Shown: positions 33,126 to 40,776 of the stretch, piece after piece | Numbering within the stretch: the first letter of the stretch is position 1 | Layout of the letters: each line of letters starts with the position of its first letter | NCBI GenBank assembly: GCA_964426545.1 | Contig: CAYRQP010000018.1 | Location: 1 to 40,776 of the forward strand | Length of the DNA: 40,776 nucleotides | DNA from: CAYRQP01 sp964426545 | Lineage (GTDB): Bacteria; Fermentibacterota; Fermentibacteria; Fermentibacterales; JCC-6 | Direction of reading: 5' to 3' | Position numbers and translations under genes: made by a program | The notes under the pieces: generated by a model | What the model saw: the letters and a program-made list of their open reading frames with translations, nothing else | Database searches by the model: none | Told to the model about the DNA's origin: nothing

Positions 33126-33753
33126 TAGAATACACGCTGTAGACATATATGCAGAATCAGAAAGAAGCAGATACTATGCCGGGCAATTGAAACGTGACAC
33201 GGATAATGAAGGCACCTCCGGATTCCGCTTCACATATGAAGATTCTTATTTGAAGAAGGCTTCTGCCGTTTCTGTCGGTCCTGAATTACCGCTCTCCGGT
33301 CGCACTTACTTTTCAGCTAAACTATTCCCTTCCTTTGCAGACAGAATTCCTTCACGCGAAAATCCCGCATATCCCGAGTATTGCGCTGCAACAGGAATAA
33401 GCACCCAGGAGGAAGACCCTCTGATTTTACTTACAACGATAGGGAAGCGAGGACCTTCCTGCTTTATTTTCGAACCGGTTATGAATATGCATTTTGAACC
33501 TGAAGACGCTGTAAAGTTTCGGGATTCTTTAGGGCTTTCCCTCAGAGAGTTTGCTAAGCTGTTCGATTTCTCTCCATATACAATTCAGAAAATAGAATCA
33601 GGCAAGAGATCAGGAAGAGATGTCCTAAAGAGGATGGAACTCTATGTGCTATTTCCGGAGGCTGCATGGTTCGAGATGAAGAGGAACAAATCCAAACTAC
33701 ATACAGATACCTGGAAACGGATAAGTAAGTTCTATTCCAGTAACACTCAATGA
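33118..33753 (+). CDS. HipS-like N1 domain fused to HipB-like HTH (antitoxin)
   Basis: 211 residues. Residues 10-122 match the HipA N-terminal subdomain (YYAGQLKRD, FRFTYEDSYL, VGPELPLSG, LFPSFADRIPSRENPAY, IGKRGPS). Residues 128-178 are an XRE-type HTH (SLREFAKLFDFSPYTIQKIESGK). In HipBST the N1 domain is a separate HipS antitoxin and HipB is the DNA-binding protein; here one chain has both. It should neutralise the kinase upstream and repress the shared promoter. The ATG overlaps the kinase end by eight bases. Family call firm, function by analogy. Confidence 0.83.
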   Translation: MTDRIHAVDIYAESERSRYYAGQLKRDTDNEGTSGFRFTYEDSYLKKASAVSVGPELPLSGRTYFSAKLFPSFADRIPSRENPAYPEYCAATGISTQEEDPLILLTTIGKRGPSCFIFEPVMNMHFEPEDAVKFRDSLGLSLREFAKLFDFSPYTIQKIESGKRSGRDVLKRMELYVLFPEAAWFEMKRNKSKLHTDTWKRISKFYSSNTQ

Positions 33754-33778
33754 CAGTAAGCCTACAAGAAAACAGACC

Positions 33779-34174
33779 TTACCCGGTAAACTCCGCATCG
33801 ACACTGATGGAGATTCCCCCGCGTATACCGAAATCCACAACTACCCTGCACCACCGCGGAGACAATGCGGCAACGAGGTCATCGAGTATCATGTTCGCTA
33901 CATGTTCGTGGAATACTCCTTCATTCCTGAATGACCAGAAATAGAGTTTAAGGGATTTCGATTCGACAATGAGTTCATCGGGAATGTACTCTATAGTAAT
34001 CGATGCGAAGTCGGGTTGTCCGGTCTTAGGGCAAAGACAGGTAAACTCATCTGATGAAAGTGTTACAACATAGTCCCGTCCGGGATGCAGGTTTGGGAAT
34101 GTCTCCAATGTTTTCGAGGGTTTCGACTCCCCGCCCAGTTTTGTCAGTCCATCTGTTTGTTCTATATTTGTCAT
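33779..34174 (-). CDS. queF: NADPH-dependent preQ0 reductase (QueF, type I)
   Basis: 131 residues from ATG at 34174 (GGGGGG four bases ahead; the open frame starts 45 bases earlier without a ribosome site). Seen: FTCLCPKTGQPDFA with the nucleophilic Cys, ESKSLKLYFWSFRNEGVFHE with the QueF signature, and a closing R-GGIS. It reduces preQ0 nitrile to preQ1 amine with two NADPH. It completes the pathway of the queC-queE-queD-folE2 operon but is on the opposite strand, separated by the toxin-antitoxin pair and convergent with it. Confidence 0.95.
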   Translation of the reverse strand: MTNIEQTDGLTKLGGESKPSKTLETFPNLHPGRDYVVTLSSDEFTCLCPKTGQPDFASITIEYIPDELIVESKSLKLYFWSFRNEGVFHEHVANMILDDLVAALSPRWCRVVVDFGIRGGISISVDAEFTG

Positions 34175-34194
34175 ATGCCCCCCTATACAGTATT

Positions 34195-34224
34195 TTGAAA
34201 GTGCTTTCGGTATTTGCATATTAT
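34195..34224 (+). promoter_or_regulatory. Possible promoter of the lipoprotein gene
   Basis: TTGAAA (34195-34200), 18 bases, TATTAT (34219-34224), with the start codon at 34269. Confidence 0.45.
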
Positions 34225-34268
34225 AATTATGATAAAGAAATAGAGTAAACGCTTAATTTGGAAAATAT

Positions 34269-34895
34269 ATGAAGTCGAATTTTCATCTAACCGCTGTGAT
34301 ACTGGTTATTGCTCTGCTTCTCCTGTCAGGCTGCTGGGGTACATTCCAAACAGCCCGGGTGGAAAAACTCAAGCTCGGTGCCTATTATTTCGGTACCATT
34401 CCTGTTGAGGATAACTTCAGCACGGGATTCACCGGTTTTTACATCGAAGGCGGATGGCCTGCAGGTCCGAAGCAATTCGGAATAGGTCTGAATACCCGGC
34501 TGGGACTGCTTCAGGATGATGACGGTTTGGGCTTAATGGCCGGTGTCTGGGGGGCAAAACTCCAGATTCCCGAGAACAGCATTGTGGACATTGCTGCCGC
34601 GGTCGAAATCCTGGCAGTCCTGCCTGTTGAAGTCAAACTGCTTGTTTCCCGAAGAATCGGTATTTTCGAACCTTATTTTGTGCTTGCCAATCATGGAATA
34701 ATTGCCCTTTCCTGGACAAATAATGAATCCGTAGATGTTCTCGATGACGGCTGGGGATATACAGTAGGTACTATGGTTAAACTCGGTAGCGAATCAGACT
34801 GGTCTCTTGGTCTTGAATATGAATACGCAGGTCCTCAGGAGGATAATGAATTAATTGACTCCGGTGTAGGTCTTGTCTTGTTCAAAACACTCTAA
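34269..34895 (+). CDS. Lipoprotein with beta-strand-rich body, unknown function
   Basis: 208 residues. Signal peptide with lipobox LLSGC (lipidated Cys22). The rest shows alternating hydrophobic strands with many Gly and aromatic ends (FTGFYIEGGW, FGIGLNTRLGLL, WSLGLEYEYAG), like a small outer-membrane barrel or beta sandwich. No family recognised. It precedes the alkaline-phosphatase-fold lipoprotein by 21 bp on the same strand, so the two are probably co-transcribed at the cell envelope. Confidence 0.75.
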   Translation: MKSNFHLTAVILVIALLLLSGCWGTFQTARVEKLKLGAYYFGTIPVEDNFSTGFTGFYIEGGWPAGPKQFGIGLNTRLGLLQDDDGLGLMAGVWGAKLQIPENSIVDIAAAVEILAVLPVEVKLLVSRRIGIFEPYFVLANHGIIALSWTNNESVDVLDDGWGYTVGTMVKLGSESDWSLGLEYEYAGPQEDNELIDSGVGLVLFKTL

Positions 34896-34916
34896 ATTAG
34901 TAATCATGGAGATTCT

Positions 34917-36257
34917 ATGAAGTATGTTCTACTGACAGCATTGATTTTACTCCTCGCAGGCTGTTCGAACAGTCCGGAAAGCACAGGCTCAGTTTCGAAC
35001 AACACGCCGAATATCCTGCTTATCCTCATAGATACCATGCGGGCGGATCACCTGCAATGCTACGGATACGAACGGGACATTTCCCCCACTCTCGACAGCC
35101 TTGCGTCTGAAGGAACGATGTGGCAGAATGTCCAGGGCCAGGGTGCGTGGACCCTACCGACTATGGCCACTATCTTCTCCGGTCTTACTGAACGGGAGCA
35201 TCTTGCGGGAATCAGGGACGGGCAGCAGTACGCATTAGACGAAGAACTCCTTACCCTCCCTGAGATATTCAAGCAGAACGGATATCAGACTGCGGGTTTC
35301 TACACCGTACCCGTGATGGGTGAAGGATACGGTTTCGACCAGGGCATGGACCACTGCGATATGGAGGGATGTGCGGTAATCTTCCCCGCTGATGTAATGG
35401 TTGACAAGTACCTCTCATGGAGTGATTCCCTTTACAATGATAATGAACCGTTTTTTACAGTTCTTCACTTCTTCGACCCGCATTTCCAGTATGACCCACC
35501 CGCTCCGTGGAACAGCAAATTCAGCAGTCCTTCACATCCGGGTACTCACTGGGCTCTTGGTTCAGCAAGCAGGATGATAAATGCCTGGGGAAACGGCATT
35601 ATCACCATGAATGATATGAGCAGGATGGTTGACCTCTATGATGGAGAGATTGCCTACCTGAACACCCAACTGTCAAGACTCTTCAGCAGTCTTCGCAAAA
35701 GGGGCATGCTCGACAACACACTCGTAGTCGTCATTGCCGACCATGGAGAAGAGTTCGCTGAACACGGTGGCGTAACTCACGGCGTACAGCTTCACAGTGA
35801 GATAACCGGTATCCCGCTAATAATCACGGGACCCGGAGTGGAAAACAACACAATCAAGACTGATCTTGTCGGTCAGGTGGATGTTTTCCCGACCATTCTC
35901 GGATATGCCGGGATTTCCCTGCCTGAGAGTCTTTCAGGAATCTCAGGCATAGATATCCTTAACAATCCCGTGCCCCCTGAAAGATCTCTCCCGGCAAGCG
36001 GATGCTATGCCCCCGTAAATAACTACATCACTATGAGAAGGGCGTTCCTTAAAGTATTCTGGGACCCGGAAACGGACAAGTCATTCATGTACGACCTTTC
36101 GAATGATTATTTCGAACAGGATACGCTTCCCGTGGACAGCACGCTGCTCGATGAACTGACATACTACTGGGCAACCCCGCCCTATGTCGCCCCCCAGCCA
36201 ATGGAAGGCATGGAAGACAGGGTGGAGATGTTCAGGAACCTGGGGTATCTACGGTAG
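34917..36257 (+). CDS. Sulfatase-fold lipoprotein with Thr nucleophile
   Basis: 446 residues. Lipobox LLAGC (Cys16). Sulfatase-family metal motif LILIDTMRADHL (35-46), later DHGEEFAEHGG and THGVQLHSE. At the nucleophile site, where sulfatases have Cys or Ser in C/S-x-P-x-R, the sequence is WTLPTM (78-83): Thr79 and no Arg. It therefore cannot carry formylglycine and is more likely a phosphatase, phosphodiesterase or phosphoglycerol-transferase-type enzyme anchored in the envelope. GGAG lies eight bases before the ATG. Substrate unknown. Confidence 0.85.
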   Translation: MKYVLLTALILLLAGCSNSPESTGSVSNNTPNILLILIDTMRADHLQCYGYERDISPTLDSLASEGTMWQNVQGQGAWTLPTMATIFSGLTEREHLAGIRDGQQYALDEELLTLPEIFKQNGYQTAGFYTVPVMGEGYGFDQGMDHCDMEGCAVIFPADVMVDKYLSWSDSLYNDNEPFFTVLHFFDPHFQYDPPAPWNSKFSSPSHPGTHWALGSASRMINAWGNGIITMNDMSRMVDLYDGEIAYLNTQLSRLFSSLRKRGMLDNTLVVVIADHGEEFAEHGGVTHGVQLHSEITGIPLIITGPGVENNTIKTDLVGQVDVFPTILGYAGISLPESLSGISGIDILNNPVPPERSLPASGCYAPVNNYITMRRAFLKVFWDPETDKSFMYDLSNDYFEQDTLPVDSTLLDELTYYWATPPYVAPQPMEGMEDRVEMFRNLGYLR

Positions 36258-36407
36258 AAGCGAGTGCGTTATAAAGTACATTCATTCTTCATATTTCCTT
36301 TGTTACAAAGATGTCAACACATGTACTTCCTATACTTGCAGAAAGAATGTGCAGTATTACTCAAATCTGAGTAAGAGCAGTCAAGTCTATCTGCTGTTTG
36401 AATTCGA

Positions 36408-36884
36408 CTACGTTGGCGAATACTTAACGATATACACATTCTCAAGTGTAGAGCCCTCTAGAAGTTCTGCTTCGATGGCTGCAATGGATATTTCCGCAGC
36501 CTTTTCCTTTGGAAACCCATACACTCCCGTAGAGATACAGGGGAATGCTATCGACTTGAGTTTGTACTCGGCAGCAAGACGCATGCTATTGCGGTAGGAT
36601 AACTCCAGAAGTTTACACTCATCATAATCTCCGCCGCGCCACACCGGCTCCGGAGTATGAATCACATACTTTGCCGGTAGATTGTATCCTTTGGTTATCT
36701 TCGCCTCTCCCGTCTTACAGCCACCGAGCGACTTACACTCTTCGAGTAGCTTAGGGTCGGCTGCTCTATGGATTGCTCCGTCAACGCCACCCCCACCCAA
36801 TAATGAGGTATTTGCGGCATTGACTATGACATCAACATCACACTTTGTTAAGTCGCCATGTATTATTTTTATGCGTTTATCCAT
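36408..36884 (-). CDS. Macro-domain protein (ADP-ribose/O-acetyl-ADP-ribose hydrolase-like)
   Basis: 158 residues from ATG at 36884 (GAAAGAG ahead); the frame extends 69 bases upstream into the next gene without a good start. Seen: GDLTKCDVDVIVNAANTSLLGGGGVDGAIHRAA (split 15-47), the ADP-ribose-binding loop, and ISTGVYGFPKEKAA. This is the MacroD/YmdB-type pattern. The usual IHTVGPVW is IHTPEPVW here. It removes ADP-ribose from protein or hydrolyses O-acetyl-ADP-ribose. It lies 35 bp after a secreted protein gene on the same strand. Confidence 0.92.
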   Translation of the reverse strand: MDKRIKIIHGDLTKCDVDVIVNAANTSLLGGGGVDGAIHRAADPKLLEECKSLGGCKTGEAKITKGYNLPAKYVIHTPEPVWRGGDYDECKLLELSYRNSMRLAAEYKLKSIAFPCISTGVYGFPKEKAAEISIAAIEAELLEGSTLENVYIVKYSPT

Positions 36885-36919
36885 CTTGACTCTTTCACGA
36901 AATAGATCGTTACCTATCT

Positions 36920-37951
36920 CTAAAACGGCCATAGATAGTTGTAATCCGACCAAACGCTATTACCCATCCTGGTACTTCGATCGCCCCAACGCTCTATCAA
37001 AGGAATAAGCAGTAAAGATAATATCTGGTCTTCAGCATGCACATCACCAGGATGTTCGGAGATATACTGTCCTATGGTTCCCATGACTTCTCGAAGAACT
37101 TCAAGGTATTCGTCGTTGGGAATGTCCCCATAATTAGATACTCCCACAATGTAAAACTGCCGGAGTGTTCGCCATTGAAAATACATCCATGCCAATCTCG
37201 GGGAATATGTTCCAGTCTTGATAAAGTCATCGAGCAGACCGATGAGATATTCCTCGTCTCCTATTTCTTCTAGTACGGCGGGAAATGGCACTCTTCCTAA
37301 TTCAACACAATCCGCAATTTTTGTAATTATGCTCCCTTCCTGAATGTCACCCTCATACTTCTCAAGCAAATCCTGCAGAATTCTGCCGGCCGGAAGATAT
37401 CTGCGATCTGTGATTAGAGTATTCGCCTGTTCGAGCTGTTCTCTATCCTGTTCATTCTCAAACAGTCCTATCTCATATTCCGGATAACTAAACTCTTCCT
37501 CTCCTTCGTGCCTGGTGAAGCTGGAAGTTTGCTCCACACACATATCAACATTATCCCAATATTCGTAAAAGCACTCATTACGCAGATCATTTTCTAACTC
37601 AAAATCGACATCTTCCCGCTCCTCCGCAGTAAAACCGTAGCCGCGAATCGACATCTCAATCACATCCATGAATGATGCTTTTACATCTGACAGTTCCTCG
37701 GGCACCGTATAATCCAAGAGCGCGTCTCTGATTCGGGTAAGAGTTTCGACTGCTTCTAAAGCCGCTGGAACGATGCTTGTTGTGCTGTCCATCACTGCAA
37801 AGTGCAGTTTCATCTCAATATCTACGGCCTTATGCTGCATTTCAATGATAAATATCTCTATCAGCCCCTCTTCCACATCAGTTAACCCACCGGATACCGC
37901 TGTCTGAAAGCCAAAAAGTAAAACAAATAGTACAATCGATAAATACCGCAT
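36920..37951 (-). CDS. Secreted helical protein of unknown family
   Basis: 343 residues with an N-terminal signal peptide (MRYLSIVLFVLLFGFQTAVS). The mature part is acidic and mostly helical, with no motif I can name; Glu-rich stretches occur around 110-180. No membrane span after the signal. Probably periplasmic or extracellular. The macro-domain gene follows on the same strand. Confidence 0.75.
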   Translation of the reverse strand: MRYLSIVLFVLLFGFQTAVSGGLTDVEEGLIEIFIIEMQHKAVDIEMKLHFAVMDSTTSIVPAALEAVETLTRIRDALLDYTVPEELSDVKASFMDVIEMSIRGYGFTAEEREDVDFELENDLRNECFYEYWDNVDMCVEQTSSFTRHEGEEEFSYPEYEIGLFENEQDREQLEQANTLITDRRYLPAGRILQDLLEKYEGDIQEGSIITKIADCVELGRVPFPAVLEEIGDEEYLIGLLDDFIKTGTYSPRLAWMYFQWRTLRQFYIVGVSNYGDIPNDEYLEVLREVMGTIGQYISEHPGDVHAEDQILSLLLIPLIERWGDRSTRMGNSVWSDYNYLWPF

Positions 37952-38123
37952 TCAGTATTCCTCCTTTGCGAACTATATAAGTAATTACTCCAACATTTTA
38001 TTACTATACCTGCTGCAATCTAAAGTTTCAATACGCTGAAAAAGTCGATATCCCATCTCAAATCAGAAGATAATAACTGAATCATTTTCGTGTATATTAG
38101 CATCATAGAAAGAAAGGATATAC

Positions 38124-38564
38124 TTGACTGCACTAATGATAATACTGACCGTTCTTACAACTACGCCTGCACTCGATGAATTCATATCTGTTACCGGTTT
38201 TATCGAACTCGACGGAGAAGCCACTCCAGACGGTTTCGGCATCCTTCTCGTACTATCAGGCGACACAACTGCGAATTCTACTCTCGCACTTGAAGTTCTC
38301 TCATATATCGACAGCCTTCCCGAATGTGCTGAAGTAGAACTCTGGAAAATAGACCAGGGAACAGAAGGCTGGGGCGAGATTGCCTATCTTTGCGGTAACT
38401 ATGGCGGATTCCCAAGCGTGGTTTCACTTGTCGGCCACTGCGGCTTTCTTGAGCTGGACCCCGAGTTCCTACTCTACGAGATTATCGATTCCTGGTACAC
38501 CTGGGGCAACCCCGATTCCAAGCGAACCGGTATCTGCAACTTCTGCACAAGGTGTAATCCGTAA
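38124..38564 (+). CDS. Small secreted protein, possibly thioredoxin-like, with a Cys-rich tail
   Basis: 146 residues from TTG at 38124 (AAAGGA ahead); an ATG at 38136 is the alternative. The short hydrophobic N-terminus (ALMIILTVLTTTPA) looks like a signal. The core alternates strands and helices (FGILLVLSGD, ALEVLSYIDSLP, AEVELWKID, FPSVVSLVG) as in a thioredoxin fold but without an active CxxC. It ends CNFCTRCNP. No family recognised. Confidence 0.65.
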   Translation: MTALMIILTVLTTTPALDEFISVTGFIELDGEATPDGFGILLVLSGDTTANSTLALEVLSYIDSLPECAEVELWKIDQGTEGWGEIAYLCGNYGGFPSVVSLVGHCGFLELDPEFLLYEIIDSWYTWGNPDSKRTGICNFCTRCNP

Positions 38565-38658
38565 TATTTGATGTTATTCCCGTATACCCATAGGAAACTC
38601 ATGTACATTGCGCAACATCATCAAGCACTGCTGAAATTATCGAAACTGACTTATATCC

Positions 38659-38687
38659 TTGACAAAAGCACTTCGTTGGTTTATCTC
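38659..38687 (+). promoter_or_regulatory. Possible promoter of the RelE-helicase gene
   Basis: TTGACA (38659-38664), 17 bases, TATCTC (38682-38687). The -35 is perfect, the -10 weak. Start codon at 38732. Confidence 0.4.
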
Positions 38688-38731
38688 ACAAAAATACAAA
38701 TTTAACGATTTTCACAATCAGGAGTGAAAAA

Positions 38732-40776
38732 GTGTCACATTCATACGGAACTTACATGAAGCCCTGTTTCATGAAACAACTGAAAGGACTCTCGAATCAG
38801 CAAAAGGGCACCGTAGCTGAGAAAATCACATATCTTGCCGATGATCCAATCCCCGACGGAAAACTAAAGAAGAAAATCGATACCCACGACCACCTTTACA
38901 GAATAAGAGCCGGTGACTACCGCATTTTCTATACTTATAAAAACAACTGGGTTTACCTTCTTGCAGTTCTGTATCGCGATGAAAGCACCTACAAAACGCA
39001 TATCGATGTTGTTACACCTACTACCCCGGCATTCGACACTGATACCGAACCGGACTTATCGGATATCTCTAGAGAATTGGAAATAGCCGAAAGCTCAGCC
39101 CAACCGATAAATCTTCCGCAGGACTGGCTCATCGGAACGGAAATTCCCGAAGAATACCACCGCACATTAATGAACTGTGAGACGGATGATAACCTTCTTA
39201 ATACCGATATTCCCGGAGAGTATATCGATGTTGCAATGGAATCACTCTTCCCAAAACAGGTGAAGCAGGCTATAAAGCAACCGGACTTGGTTGTCTGTAC
39301 ACCCGGAAACCTCATACAGTTCAAAGACAACAGTCTCGAAGGTTTTCTCCTGAAACTCGATGACGAGCAGAAAGAACTGGCACACTATTCAAGACAGGGT
39401 CCCTTTCTCGTAAAAGGAAGTCCGGGGACGGGCAAAAGCATTATTGCACTCTACCGAGTGAAATCCGTTCTCGAACAACCATCAGCCCCGGAAGACATGA
39501 CGGTTCTCTTCACAACCTATACCAATGCCCTCAAGAATACAAGCGAACTCCTACTCCGTAACATTCTCACGGAAGAACAGTTTGGCCGAGTCAAGATTGC
39601 CACCTGTGATGACCTTGCCCGTGAGATAATCGAAGAGAATAGAACCCTTGGTAAACTTCCCCTCGAAACAAAGCATCGCCTGGAAGAACTTTTGGATAAA
39701 GTTCGGGAGGAATTCACACCTGACGGATTGAATTCTAAAGACAGAAAGAAGCGGCGCAGAGCTTTGGAAAAACTCTCTACAAAGTATCTCATCGAAGAAT
39801 TCGAATGGATAATAGACGGACGCAATCTGGGCTTGCTCTCTGATTACATGGACGCTTCCAGAACCGGAAGGGGCTATGCTTTCCCAAAACACCTCAGGGA
39901 AACCGTCTGGGAGCTGTATAAGGCATTCAAAACACATCTCGAAGATAGGGGCTATGAACACTTTTCAGACCGCCGGACAAATGCTCTCAATTATCTTTAT
40001 GCCGGTCAAAGCGAACTGGAGTTCGACCATGTCATTATCGATGAAGCACAGGATCTCCCTTCCGTTTCCCTTTCTATTCTTGCCGAACTGGTAAAAGAAC
40101 CAGAAGGACTCTTCCTTGTCGCTGATAACGGACAATCAATATACTCAAGAGGATACACCTGGGCAGAAGCACATCCCAAACTCAACCTTCAAGGCAGAAC
40201 AGCCATCCTCGAACGCAACTATCGCTCCACAAAGGAAATCGATGTAGCTGCTTATGATATTCTTACCCCAAACCAGCTCGAACAGTTCAAGGTTTCGAGA
40301 AGTGTGATGAACGGCCCGATGCCCCTTCTCATCAAGAACGCATCACCGGAATCCGAAGCCGACTGGATATACAATTTCGTCCGGCAGATGACCGCGCACT
40401 ACCGCATGGGAATTGGTTCGGCAGCGATTCTCGTACCTGCCAAAAGAGCAGGGACTAGAATTGCAGGACAACTGACCAAACTCGGTCTCCGGGCAGAATA
40501 CTCCACAAGCGGATCCCTCGATATCAGCACCAACACCGTAAAAGTACTCACCATCCACACATCCAAGGGAATGGAGTTTCCCTTCGTCGTTCTAGCCGGC
40601 TTCGAGGAAGGCACCTATCCAACACCGGATAATTACGACAATCACGAAGTATATCTCGAACAGTTCCGTAACTCCCGAAGACTACTCTATGTTGGAATGA
40701 CCCGTGCCATCAATGCACTTATGTTAATAATACCCGAAGACTGCAGACACGAAGCACTGTGCGGACTGGATGAGGA
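38732..40776 (+). CDS. RelE-fold domain fused to UvrD/Rep-type helicase (runs off the window)
   Basis: At least 681 residues; no stop before the window end. GTG start at 38732 with GGAG seven bases ahead. Residues 8-90 read as a RelE/ParE fold (MKPCFMKQLKGL, LYRIRAGDYRIFYTYKNN, VYLLAVLYRDESTY), keeping the Arg-rich R-x-G-D-Y-R-I-F-Y strand. Residues about 210 onward are a superfamily 1A helicase: Q-motif DDEQKELA, Walker A GSPGTGKS (229-236), Walker B IIDEAQDL (435-442), motif IV ERNYRST (494-500), motif V TIHTSKGMEF (607-616), motif VI YVGMTRA (653-659). The 91-200 linker is acidic and unassigned. Helicase activity is expected; whether the RelE domain is a toxin, an RNA-binding module or a ribosome anchor is unknown. 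Confidence 0.87.
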   Translation, partial: MSHSYGTYMKPCFMKQLKGLSNQQKGTVAEKITYLADDPIPDGKLKKKIDTHDHLYRIRAGDYRIFYTYKNNWVYLLAVLYRDESTYKTHIDVVTPTTPAFDTDTEPDLSDISRELEIAESSAQPINLPQDWLIGTEIPEEYHRTLMNCETDDNLLNTDIPGEYIDVAMESLFPKQVKQAIKQPDLVVCTPGNLIQFKDNSLEGFLLKLDDEQKELAHYSRQGPFLVKGSPGTGKSIIALYRVKSVLEQPSAPEDMTVLFTTYTNALKNTSELLLRNILTEEQFGRVKIATCDDLAREIIEENRTLGKLPLETKHRLEELLDKVREEFTPDGLNSKDRKKRRRALEKLSTKYLIEEFEWIIDGRNLGLLSDYMDASRTGRGYAFPKHLRETVWELYKAFKTHLEDRGYEHFSDRRTNALNYLYAGQSELEFDHVIIDEAQDLPSVSLSILAELVKEPEGLFLVADNGQSIYSRGYTWAEAHPKLNLQGRTAILERNYRSTKEIDVAAYDILTPNQLEQFKVSRSVMNGPMPLLIKNASPESEADWIYNFVRQMTAHYRMGIGSAAILVPAKRAGTRIAGQLTKLGLRAEYSTSGSLDISTNTVKVLTIHTSKGMEFPFVVLAGFEEGTYPTPDNYDNHEVYLEQFRNSRRLLYVGMTRAINALMLIIPEDCRHEALCGLDE

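Noticed and set aside
1..40776. tRNA, rRNA, CRISPR or IS elements
   Set aside because: Reading both strands showed no cloverleaf with T-loop, no rRNA core sequence, no regularly spaced repeats and no transposase; a covariance-model scan could not be run.

Overview
The window reads as a chromosomal segment of an anaerobic, fermentative, Gram-negative-type bacterium. The reasons are lipoprotein signal peptides with lipobox cysteines, soluble flavin-based electron-bifurcation enzymes (NfnAB and a NuoEFG-like complex) with no respiratory chain genes, an NADP-type glutamate dehydrogenase, and secreted proteins of unknown family. Base composition is intermediate and no rRNA, tRNA, CRISPR array or insertion sequence was seen. 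A lineage such as the FCB group or Fermentibacterota-like bacteria is only a guess; no marker gene here settles it.

Region 1 (138-13403, minus strand) is one long collinear cluster of nine genes: nfnA, nfnB, a response-regulator receiver fused to two RAM (Lrp/AsnC effector) domains, NuoE-like, NuoF-like, a 1221-residue NuoG/GltD/molybdopterin-fold fusion, a sensor histidine kinase with a Cys-containing PAS domain, an NtrC-family regulator with damaged sigma-54 motifs, and a broken half-length Ca2+/cation antiporter gene. Several junctions are translationally coupled. A perfect 48-bp palindrome separates the enzyme genes from the kinase/regulator pair. I read this as an NAD(P)H/ferredoxin balancing module carrying its own signalling proteins; it is the best candidate here for an undescribed system. 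NADP-glutamate dehydrogenase (13660-15012) is divergent from it.

Region 2 (15135-23340) has an unknown small gene, a two-AAA+ ATPase with a strong promoter, a YhaM-like OB/HD protein, and a four-gene operon: MazG-like pyrophosphohydrolase, alkaline-phosphatase-superfamily phosphodiesterase, LPG-synthase-type membrane protein/flippase and a DHCR24-like FAD oxidoreductase, suggestive of lipid or isoprenoid chemistry.

Region 3 (23423-29421, minus strand) is an amino-acid operon: an unrecognised 417-residue protein, a LysN-type aminotransferase, threonine synthase and an ApgM-type phosphomutase that may serve as homoserine kinase, followed by a thioredoxin-fold/NlpC-P60 secreted hydrolase.

Region 4 (29591-34174) makes preQ1/queuosine precursor (queC, queE, queD, folE2, and queF on the other strand), interrupted by a HipA-type toxin-antitoxin pair in which kinase comes first and a HipS-like domain is fused to the HTH antitoxin.

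Region 5 (34269-40776) holds a lipoprotein, a sulfatase-fold lipoprotein with Thr as presumed nucleophile, a macro-domain protein, two secreted unknowns, and, running off the end, a RelE-fold domain fused to a UvrD/Rep helicase.

Four palindromic elements (3933, 24260, 29530, 32043) at gene ends or between genes look like REP-type dispersed repeats. No gene-free stretch exceeds 300 bases; the longest, 15615-15911 (297 bp), holds a sigma-70-like promoter. Bases 1-137 show nothing I can name. All motif calls were made by eye.
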